DNA of 64,000 bases from Pseudidiomarina planktonica. GTDB lineage: Bacteria > Pseudomonadota > Gammaproteobacteria > Enterobacterales > Alteromonadaceae. Shown here in pieces: positions 54,625 to 64,000 of this stretch. The stretch spans positions 744,001-808,000 of the forward strand of contig NZ_FXWH01000001.1 of the NCBI RefSeq assembly GCF_900177775.1. The letters run 5' to 3'. Position 1 is the first letter of the stretch. Every line of letters starts with the position of its first letter. The notes below the pieces were generated by a model. That model saw nothing but the letters and a program-made list of their open reading frames with translations. It made no database searches and had not been told where the DNA came from. A program made the position numbers and the translations under genes.

Positions 54625-55668
54625 ATGAGCCAAATACAAATCATTGATACGTTGGATTACCATTTTCCGGCGAAGCCTGCGCCGCTGAGCGACGCGGACA
54701 AACAACACTATAAAGAACGCATCAAAACCTTATTGCACGAACGCAATGCGGTGTTGGTGGCGCACTACTATACCGATCATGATATTCAGGCGCTGGCAGA
54801 AGAAACCGGTGGCTGTGTGTCTGACTCATTGGAAATGGCCCGGTTTGGCCGCGATCACGACGCGCAAATGTTGATTGTTGCCGGCGTGAAATTTATGGGC
54901 GAAACCGCCAAAATTCTAACACCTGAAAAAACCGTACTGATGCCAACGTTGGAAGCGACCTGTTCGCTTGATTTAGGCTGTCCGGCGGATAAATTCAGCG
55001 CGTTTTGTGATGAACACCCGGATCGCACCGTAGTGGTGTATGCCAATACCTCGGCTGCGGTGAAAGCACGAGCTGACTGGGTGGTTACCTCCAGCATGGC
55101 GCTGGAACTGGTTGATCACTTAGATGCGCAGGGCGAGAAGATTTTATGGGGCCCTGACCGCCATCTGGGTAACTATATTGCCGATCAAACCGGTGCCGAC
55201 ATGGTGATGTGGCAGGGCGCTTGTGTGGTACACGATGAATTTAAAGCCAAGGCTTTGCTTGATTTAAAAGCGGTGTACCCCGACGCAGCCATATTGGTGC
55301 ATCCTGAATCACCGCGCGATATCGTTGCCTTGGCCGATGCCGTGGGTTCAACCTCGCAGCTTATTAAAGCAAGCCAAACCATGCCTAACGAAACCTTTAT
55401 TGTGGCCACTGACCGCGGCATCTTCTACAAGATGCAGCAACTGCAGCCAAATAAGCGCTTTATCGAGGCGCCAACGGTTGGTAACGGCGCTACCTGTCGT
55501 AGCTGTGCACATTGCCCCTGGATGGCCATGAACGGCTTACAGGCGATTGCAGAGGCTCTGGAGAACGGCGGCGCTAAGCATGAGATTCACGTGGATGCCG
55601 AGTTAGGTAAAGCCGCTATGAAGCCGCTGGACCGGATGCTTGAGTTTTCCCGTAATCTGCCGCGCTAG
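54625..55668 (+). CDS. nadA: quinolinate synthase NadA
   Basis: 4Fe-4S enzyme that condenses iminoaspartate with dihydroxyacetone phosphate to quinolinate, for NAD synthesis. The 347 residues include [27 protein letters not shown] and the cluster cysteines in [21 protein letters not shown] and [12 protein letters not shown]. The third belongs to the CxxCxxC type seen in E. coli. Its nadB partner is not in this window. Confidence 0.96.
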   Translation: MSQIQIIDTLDYHFPAKPAPLSDADKQHYKERIKTLLHERNAVLVAHYYTDHDIQALAEETGGCVSDSLEMARFGRDHDAQMLIVAGVKFMGETAKILTPEKTVLMPTLEATCSLDLGCPADKFSAFCDEHPDRTVVVYANTSAAVKARADWVVTSSMALELVDHLDAQGEKILWGPDRHLGNYIADQTGADMVMWQGACVVHDEFKAKALLDLKAVYPDAAILVHPESPRDIVALADAVGSTSQLIKASQTMPNETFIVATDRGIFYKMQQLQPNKRFIEAPTVGNGATCRSCAHCPWMAMNGLQAIAEALENGGAKHEIHVDAELGKAAMKPLDRMLEFSRNLPR

Positions 55669-55700
55669 CTTCTAGTACTATAACTTCTATATGCCTTTAT

Positions 55701-55733
55701 TAGCGGTCGTATTCACTGGTTGAATGGCCGCTA
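55701..55733. promoter_or_regulatory. Imperfect palindrome between nadA and gltB
   Basis: TAGCGGTC (55701-55708) and GGCCGCTA (55726-55733) pair with one G-T wobble, and an inner ATTCA/TGAAT arm (55711-55715, 55721-55725) extends the symmetry. No T-run follows. It could be a weak nadA terminator or an operator for gltBD. Confidence 0.4.
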
Positions 55734-55805
55734 TACCCCTTACCCCCTTGCGGTAATCCCCCTGCCTGCTAAGTTAAAAGCTTGTCCGTTAACAGCAGGT
55801 TAACT

Positions 55806-58800
55806 ATGAGCTTATACAATCACCACGATGTTCGCGATAACTGTGGCTTTGGTCTGATTACTCAGATTAACGGCGAGCCTAGTCATTGGCTGGTTGAAAC
55901 TGCTATTACCGGGTTAGCGAATATGCAGCACCGTGGCGGTATTGGAGCTGATGGTAAAACCGGCGACGGCTGCGGCTTATTGTTAAAGCTACCGGAGGAT
56001 TATTTTCGGGCGCTGGCGAGCGACCAGGAATGGTCGGTCGGTAAAAAGTTTGCGGTTGGGATGATTTTTCTAAGCCAAGACGAAGCATTGGCTGAGGTTG
56101 AACGAGAGGTTCTGGCCGAAGAGCTTCAGCGCGAAACTTTAACCGTAGAAGGCTGGCGCGACGTTCCCTTTGACGACAGCGTGTTGGGTGATGCAGCGCG
56201 AACCTCACAGCCCCAAATTGAGCAAGTATTTGTGTCAGCACCACCGGGCTGGCGAAAAAAGGATTTAGAACGCCGCCTGTATATGGCACGTCGGCGCGCA
56301 GAAAAACGTTTGCAGGCTGAGCATCCGGAGTTTTACGTGTGTTCGCTGTCGTGCCTGGTGATTGTTTATAAAGGCTTAATGCTGGCTGCCGATTTGGCGC
56401 GGTTTTACCCGGATTTAGCCGACCCTGAACTCACCACCTCTATTTGTGTATTCCATCAACGCTTTTCTACCAATACTGACCCGCGTTGGCCGCTGGCACA
56501 GCCCTTCCGATTTCTGGCGCACAATGGTGAAATTAATGCCATTCGTGGTAACCGGCAGTGGGCCCAGGCGCGCAGTTACAAACTTAGCTCGCCACTGCTG
56601 GCCGATTTACAAGACGCCGCCCCTTTTGTGAACGAAAGTGGCTCAGATTCGTCGTCGTTGGATAACATGCTGGAATTGATGCTGGCTGGCGGCATGGACT
56701 TATTCCGCGCAATGCGTTTGTTAATGCCGCCTGCCTGGCAGGGCAATCCCACCATGGCCGACGACTTACGGGCGTTTTATGAATTTAATTCCATGCATAT
56801 GGAGCCCTGGGACGGACCGGCCGGTATTGTGATGAGTAACGGCCGCCACGTGGCCTGTAGTCTGGATCGCAACGGCTTGCGCCCAGCCCGCTATGTACTT
56901 ACCAGCAATGACATTCTAACGGTGGCCTCGGAAGTGGGGATCTGGGACTACCAGAATGCCGAGGTGGTTGAAAAAGGCCGGCTTGGCCCCGGCGAAATGC
57001 TGGCGGTGGACACCTACAACGGCCGTATTCTGCGCAGCGCCGATATTGATCATGACCTGCAGCAACGGCATCCGTATCGCCAGTGGCTGGACAAGCACGT
57101 AACCCGGTTAGTGCCATTTCGAGATTGTAGTGCTGAGCTCATTGGGCAGCGCTTGTTTGACGACGAGCGCATGCGCACTTACCACAAGCTATTCCAATAC
57201 ACTCGCGAAGAACTGCAGCAAGTCATTAGCGTGCTTGCCTGTGACGGTAACGAAGCCACCGGCTCTATGGGTGATGATACCCCTATGGCGGTATTATCAA
57301 GGCAGCCACGGCAACTGTTCGATTACTTCCGCCAGCAGTTTGCGCAGGTGACCAATCCGCCCATTGATCCTATTCGCGAACGTCACGTGATGTCGTTGGC
57401 TACTTGTATTGGGCGCGAGCAAAACGTCTTTAACGAAACCTCCGGCTATGCCGGGCGGGTGGTATTTGAATCGCCGGTGCTTATGTACACCGACATGAAA
57501 CAATTACGCGAACTGGATGAAGAGCACTATCGCCATGCCACTTTGTCGCTGCAATATGATCCGCTGAAAGACAACTTAGAACAAGCCATTGCCCGGCTGA
57601 CGCAAGAGGCCGTGCGGCTGGTGCGCGAGCAGCAGGTGGTACTGCTCATTCTGTCGGATCGCGGCATTGCCAAAGAGTTGTTACCTATTCCGGTAGCGCT
57701 GGCGGTAGGCGCGGTACAACAGCAACTGGTAGCCGAACGGTTGCGCTGTGATTCGAATATTCTGGTGGAAACGGCAGCGGTTCGCGACTCGCATCAAATG
57801 GCGGTGCTGATTGGCCTGGGTGCAACGGCCGTATATCCGTTTTTAGTGTATGAAACTATTGAACAAATGGTTGCGCAGAAAGTTATTAACTTACCAGCCC
57901 GCGAAGCATTAACCAACTACCGCGATGGTATTAATAAAGGCCTGCTAAAAATCATGTCGAAAATGGGTATAGCCACTGTGGCCAGCTATCGAGGTGCCTG
58001 CTTATTCGAAATTGTGGGGCTTGCCGCTGAGTTGCGCTCGCGCTGCTTTAAAACGGCCCCGGCACGCATTGGTGGTGCTACTTTTACCGACCTGCAACAA
58101 GATTTACTGAAGCTGGCAAAACAGGCCTGGCTGAAGCGTCGTGATTTAACTCAGGGTGGCCTGTTAAAATATGTGCATGGCGGTGAATATCATGCCTATA
58201 ACCCCGATGTAGTGACTTGCCTGCAACGGGCGGTAAATAACTCCGATCAGGCCGCTTACAACCAGTTTAAGGTGTACGTAAATGATCGTCCTATTGCACA
58301 TTTACGTGACCTGTTGCACCCGCAGGCAGTAGCTAAGCCACTGGATATCAAAGCGGTTGAACCTGCAGCTAAATTATTTCAACGGTTTGATACGGCGGCT
58401 ATGTCTATTGGTGCATTAAGCCCTGAAGCACACGAAGCACTGGCCCAGGCCATGAATCGCATTGGCGGCTGTTCCAATTCAGGCGAGGGTGGCGAAGACC
58501 CACGCCGCTTTGGTACGGATAAGAATTCGCGCATTAAGCAAGTAGCGTCGGGGCGCTTTGGCGTAACCCCGCATTATCTGGTGAATGCCGATGTACTGCA
58601 GATAAAAGTAGCGCAAGGTGCGAAGCCCGGCGAAGGCGGGCAGTTGCCGGGTGAGAAAGTAACCGCTGAAATAGCCAAGCTACGTTTCTCGGTGGCTGGC
58701 ACCACCTTAATTTCACCGCCGCCGCACCACGATATTTATTCGATTGAAGATTTAGCTCAGCTTATTTTTGACTTAAAGCAGGTGAATCCGCAGGCGCTGG

Positions 58801-60272
58801 TGTCGGTGAAGCTGGTATCTGCACCAGGTATTGGCACTATCGCGGCAGGTGTAGCTAAGGCCTACGCCGATTTGATTACGGTGTCAGGTTACGATGGCGG
58901 CACCGGTGCCAGCCCACTTACCTCGGTAAAACATGCCGGTAGTCCCTGGGAACTGGGGTTAGCTGAAGTGCACCAGGCGCTGGTGATGAATAACTTGCGC
59001 CATAAAGTGCGGCTGCAGGTAGATGGCGGCCTGAAAAGCGGCCTGGACGTGATCAAAGCAGCCATTTTAGGTGCTGAGAGCTTTGGCTTTGGCACTGCGC
59101 CTATGATTGCACTGGGCTGCAAATACTTACGCATTTGCCATTTAAATAATTGCGCCACCGGCGTAGCCACGCAGGACGAGCAATTGCGCCGTGAGCACTT
59201 TACCGGTTTACCTGAAAAAGTGATTCGTTACTTTGAGTTTCTGGCCGAGGAAGTGCGGGAATGGTTGGCGAAACTGGGCGTGGAAAAACTCACTGATTTA
59301 ATTGGGCGGGTGGACTTACTGGCGCGGGTGGAGGGTCAAACCTTGCGGCAGCAACAGCTGGACTTAACGCCATTACTGGCCGCTGCCGGCACTAAGTCTG
59401 AATTGCCGTTGTATTGCACTGAGCCAAACCCGTCGTTCGATAAAGGCGAGTTGAACCAGCAGCTATTGGCAGCTTGTAGCGACGCTATTAAAAGCAAACG
59501 CGGCGGCACCTGGCAGTTTCCGATTCGTAACTTCGACCGCTCTGTTGGCGCGGCCCTGGCCGGAGCTATTGCGAAGCAGCATGGTAATCAGGGCATGGCT
59601 GGCTCGCCATTAAAAATAGACTTTACCGGCAGTGCCGGACAAAGCTTCGGAGTGTGGAATGCAGGCGGTATGCACTTGCGAGTTACCGGTGACGCCAATG
59701 ATTATGTCGGTAAAGGCATGGCGGGTGGGCAACTGATTCTGCGGCCGCCGGCTGACAGCAACTACCAATCCGAGCAATCTATTATTATGGGGAACACTTG
59801 TTTGTACGGGGCTACCGGCGGCAAATTGTATGCCTCGGGTTGTGCCGGCGAGCGTTTTGCGGTTCGTAATTCTGGTGCCATTGCTGTGGTTGAAGGCATT
59901 GGCGATCATGGCTGCGAGTATATGACCGGTGGTATTGTGGTGGTACTGGGTAGAATGGGTATTAACTTTGGTGCCGGCATGACTGGTGGTTTTGCTTATG
60001 TTCAGGACAGCGACGGCAAGCTGGAGCAGCGTTTAAATACGGGGCTGGTGGAAGCACTGCCGGTAAATGCACCTATTCTGGTTGAGCATTTACGTGGACT
60101 GATTAACGAGCACGTGGAAGCGACCGGTAGTAGCTACGCCAATGCCATACTTACCGACCTGGAAGCTCATTTGTCACAGTTTTATATTGTGAAACCCAAG
60201 TCGGCCAGTATCGCTGACTTGCTGGGGCACCGGGCCAGATCCACTGCTGAACTACGCGTTGAGGTAATGTAA
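55806..60272 (+). CDS. gltB: glutamate synthase (NADPH) large subunit
   Basis: With GltD converts glutamine and 2-oxoglutarate to two glutamates. About 1488 residues. The N-terminal amidotransferase nucleophile is the cysteine in RDNCGFGL, exposed after removal of a 12-residue propeptide. Other signs are the FMN-binding synthase domain (SGYDGGTGASPLTSVKH), the 3Fe-4S cysteines in CKYLRICHLNNCATG and the C-terminal GXGXG beta-helix domain (GGMHLRVTGDANDYVGKGM). I chose the ATG at 55806, with AGG at good spacing, because it gives the normal propeptide; a TTG at 55782 lies upstream. gltD starts at the next base after its stop. Confidence 0.97.
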   Translation: MSLYNHHDVRDNCGFGLITQINGEPSHWLVETAITGLANMQHRGGIGADGKTGDGCGLLLKLPEDYFRALASDQEWSVGKKFAVGMIFLSQDEALAEVEREVLAEELQRETLTVEGWRDVPFDDSVLGDAARTSQPQIEQVFVSAPPGWRKKDLERRLYMARRRAEKRLQAEHPEFYVCSLSCLVIVYKGLMLAADLARFYPDLADPELTTSICVFHQRFSTNTDPRWPLAQPFRFLAHNGEINAIRGNRQWAQARSYKLSSPLLADLQDAAPFVNESGSDSSSLDNMLELMLAGGMDLFRAMRLLMPPAWQGNPTMADDLRAFYEFNSMHMEPWDGPAGIVMSNGRHVACSLDRNGLRPARYVLTSNDILTVASEVGIWDYQNAEVVEKGRLGPGEMLAVDTYNGRILRSADIDHDLQQRHPYRQWLDKHVTRLVPFRDCSAELIGQRLFDDERMRTYHKLFQYTREELQQVISVLACDGNEATGSMGDDTPMAVLSRQPRQLFDYFRQQFAQVTNPPIDPIRERHVMSLATCIGREQNVFNETSGYAGRVVFESPVLMYTDMKQLRELDEEHYRHATLSLQYDPLKDNLEQAIARLTQEAVRLVREQQVVLLILSDRGIAKELLPIPVALAVGAVQQQLVAERLRCDSNILVETAAVRDSHQMAVLIGLGATAVYPFLVYETIEQMVAQKVINLPAREALTNYRDGINKGLLKIMSKMGIATVASYRGACLFEIVGLAAELRSRCFKTAPARIGGATFTDLQQDLLKLAKQAWLKRRDLTQGGLLKYVHGGEYHAYNPDVVTCLQRAVNNSDQAAYNQFKVYVNDRPIAHLRDLLHPQAVAKPLDIKAVEPAAKLFQRFDTAAMSIGALSPEAHEALAQAMNRIGGCSNSGEGGEDPRRFGTDKNSRIKQVASGRFGVTPHYLVNADVLQIKVAQGAKPGEGGQLPGEKVTAEIAKLRFSVAGTTLISPPPHHDIYSIEDLAQLIFDLKQVNPQALVSVKLVSAPGIGTIAAGVAKAYADLITVSGYDGGTGASPLTSVKHAGSPWELGLAEVHQALVMNNLRHKVRLQVDGGLKSGLDVIKAAILGAESFGFGTAPMIALGCKYLRICHLNNCATGVATQDEQLRREHFTGLPEKVIRYFEFLAEEVREWLAKLGVEKLTDLIGRVDLLARVEGQTLRQQQLDLTPLLAAAGTKSELPLYCTEPNPSFDKGELNQQLLAACSDAIKSKRGGTWQFPIRNFDRSVGAALAGAIAKQHGNQGMAGSPLKIDFTGSAGQSFGVWNAGGMHLRVTGDANDYVGKGMAGGQLILRPPADSNYQSEQSIIMGNTCLYGATGGKLYASGCAGERFAVRNSGAIAVVEGIGDHGCEYMTGGIVVVLGRMGINFGAGMTGGFAYVQDSDGKLEQRLNTGLVEALPVNAPILVEHLRGLINEHVEATGSSYANAILTDLEAHLSQFYIVKPKSASIADLLGHRARSTAELRVEVM

Positions 60273-62541
<2,269 letters not shown>

Positions 62542-62542
<1 letters not shown>

Positions 62543-63315
62543 TAGCCCAACCATACATCAAGAAATAACATAACCACCAAACCAATCATTAAACCCGCCG
62601 TAGCGCGCTGATGGTGCCCACGCCGGTGGGTTTCGGGAATAATCTCATGACTGATCACGAATAACATGGCACCAGCGGCGAACACTAGTCCCCAAGGTAA
62701 CAGCGGTTGCGCAATACTAACGAAGGTGCCACCAAGCAGGCCACCAATGGGCTCAACCATGCCGGTTCCGGCGGCAACAATGAATGAACGCCATTTTGAA
62801 TAACCAACACTGAGTAAGCCAACAGCTACTGCTAGACCTTCAGGTATATTTTGTAAGCCAATACCCATGGCCAGCGATAAGGCAGTGGTTTCCTGACCGC
62901 TACCGTAAGCCACACCTACGGCTAAGCCTTCGGGAACATTGTGAATGGTGATGGCAAATACAAATAACCATACCCGCATAATTTGCGCATTTTCTGGCCC
63001 TTCGCGACCCATCACAAAGTGTTCGTGCGGTAGCCAGCGGTCTAACATGGCAATGGCCAGGGCGCCCAATAAAATACCTATAACGGCAATAGCCGCAGGC
63101 CAGGGGCCTTCGCCATACAGCTCGGTGGAAATATCAATGGAAGGGATGATTAGCGAGAAAAACGAGGCTGCCAGCATAACGCCCGCAGCAAAGCCCAGCA
63201 GTGTGTCCTGCGAGCGCTCGGAAGGCAGGCGCCCAAATAGAACTGGCACAGCGCCTACGGCAGTCATTAACCCGGTAATGGTACTGGCCAACAAAGCTAG
63301 AAGTATAAGATCCAC
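62542..63315 (-). CDS. ZIP family metal transporter
   Basis: 257 residues with about eight membrane helices. Helices IV and V carry the metal-binding signatures HNVPEGLAVGVAYG and QNIPEGLAVAVG. A His-rich stretch near the C-terminus (ETHRRGHHQR) may also bind metal. It probably imports zinc or another divalent metal, in the GufA/ZupT-like group. The start is a GTG at 63315 preceded by AAGGGA. No Zur-like site was recognised in the 219-bp gap to the divergent gene at 63535. Confidence 0.9.
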
Positions 63316-63534
63316 TAAAATCCCTTGGTGGTTGAAAGTGCTTTATTAATACTAACTGGTATGCACTGCGTTTGGATCTGTAGTTTAGTAAAGAATCCGT
63401 ATTTTATCGTTCACTACAGTCTAGATTAGGGTAAAACCTGCAAACTTTCAGTTTTTAGTCGAAGAGTGATGTAACCTAGAACTATTCTTTGGTGAGTTTA
63501 GTTACCGCTAACTTCTTATACAACAGGGCACAGT

Positions 63535-64000
63535 ATGAATTCCCGTTATATTTGGCATCTGCATGAGTTCTTTAAGAAAGTCTGGGTACGTGTTATCAGC
63601 TTTACGGTACTGGCACTGGTGTCGGTGGTGCTGGCTCGCGTTTTATCGCCTTTTTTACCGGAAGCTATTGCCCTGCAAATTGACGAGAATACGGTGGCGG
63701 ATATGCTTGGCATATTAACCTCGTCGATGCTGGCCGTAACAACCTTCTCGTTGGGTATTGCTGTATCAGCCTTTGCTGCGGCCACCCAGTCAGCCACACC
63801 GCGTGCAACAACTTTACTGCAGGAAGATCGAACCACGCAGAACGTACTAGCGACTTTTCTGGGGGCATTTTTGTTTGGCTTGGTGGGATTAATTGCACTA
63901 CATGCGGAGCTTTATAATGAGTCCGGCCGGGTAGTGGTGTTCTTATTTACGGTAGCTGTAATAGGGCTGGTGGTTGTTGCTCTAATTCGCTGGATTGGGC
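63535..64000 (+). CDS. DUF2254 family membrane protein (partial, runs off window)
   Basis: No stop codon is reached before the window ends; about 155 residues are visible. The start MNSRYIWHLHEFFKKVW follows an AGGG sequence. Membrane segments are seen at about residues 20-40, 62-80, 104-124 and near the end. The stretch FAAATQSATPRATTLLQEDRT and the preceding TTFSLGIAVSAF match the DUF2254 pattern. Function is unknown. Confidence 0.8.
   Translation, partial: MNSRYIWHLHEFFKKVWVRVISFTVLALVSVVLARVLSPFLPEAIALQIDENTVADMLGILTSSMLAVTTFSLGIAVSAFAAATQSATPRATTLLQEDRTTQNVLATFLGAFLFGLVGLIALHAELYNESGRVVVFLFTVAVIGLVVVALIRWIG

Overview
The window is a gene-dense chromosomal segment of a polarly flagellated, type IV-piliated gammaproteobacterium. 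Two blocks match the gene order familiar from Pseudomonas (murJ-ribF-ileS-lspA-fkpB-ispH-minor pilins, and aspS-yebC-ruvCAB-ybgC-tolQRAB-pal-cpoB-tRNA-Lys). Another matches marine Alteromonadales such as Shewanella and Idiomarina (flhA-flhF-flhG-fliA-che-parC/parP-cheW-DUF2802, FlhB-like/FliK-like, ccmA-I). An Idiomarinaceae-type organism is my best guess, from gene order and protein style only. I see no insertion sequence, prophage, CRISPR array or other clear transferred island.

Layout: 5-1837 (-) DUF885 protein. 1914-9470 murJ, ribF, ileS, lspA, fkpB, ispH. 9501-14244 type IV minor pilins: pilE on the minus strand, then fimT, pilW, pilX and an oversized PilV-like pilin, with no pilY1. 14326-26720 late flagellar and chemotaxis genes. 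26717-28827 (-) an FlhB C-domain protein and a FliK-like protein. 28989-36042 the complete cytochrome c maturation set ccmABCDEFGHI. 36059-38172 mlaA, an RssB-like regulator and a small membrane protein. 38353-40762 a POT peptide transporter and galU. 40783-43489 (-) cmoA, cmoB and a LysR regulator. 43696-48525 aspS, yebC, ruvCAB. 48861-54199 ybgC, the Tol-Pal operon and cpoB. Then two identical tRNA-Lys genes, nadA, gltB and gltD. 61685-63315 (-) an NAD(P)-dependent epimerase-like protein and a ZIP transporter. From 63535 a DUF2254 membrane protein runs off the end.

How the genes work together: FlhF/FlhG set flagellar placement and number, FliA drives late flagellar genes, CheY/Z/A/B/W form the signalling core, and ParC/ParP likely hold the array at the pole. 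Ccm proteins export haem and attach it to periplasmic cytochromes. Tol-Pal and MlaA maintain the envelope. GltBD assimilates ammonia, NadA starts NAD synthesis, and CmoA/CmoB modify tRNA wobble uridines.

I found no large undescribed system. The observations most worth following are: (1) a probable small RNA on the minus strand between ruvB and ybgC, with a perfect -10 box, a -35 box at 16 bp and a strong intrinsic terminator about 105 nt downstream; (2) three copies of an acidic 17-residue motif in CheA, at the place of the usual P2 domain, which resemble the CheY-binding tail of CheZ encoded just upstream; (3) a 647-residue PilV-like pilin with a Cys/His cluster in a minor-pilin locus that lacks pilY1.
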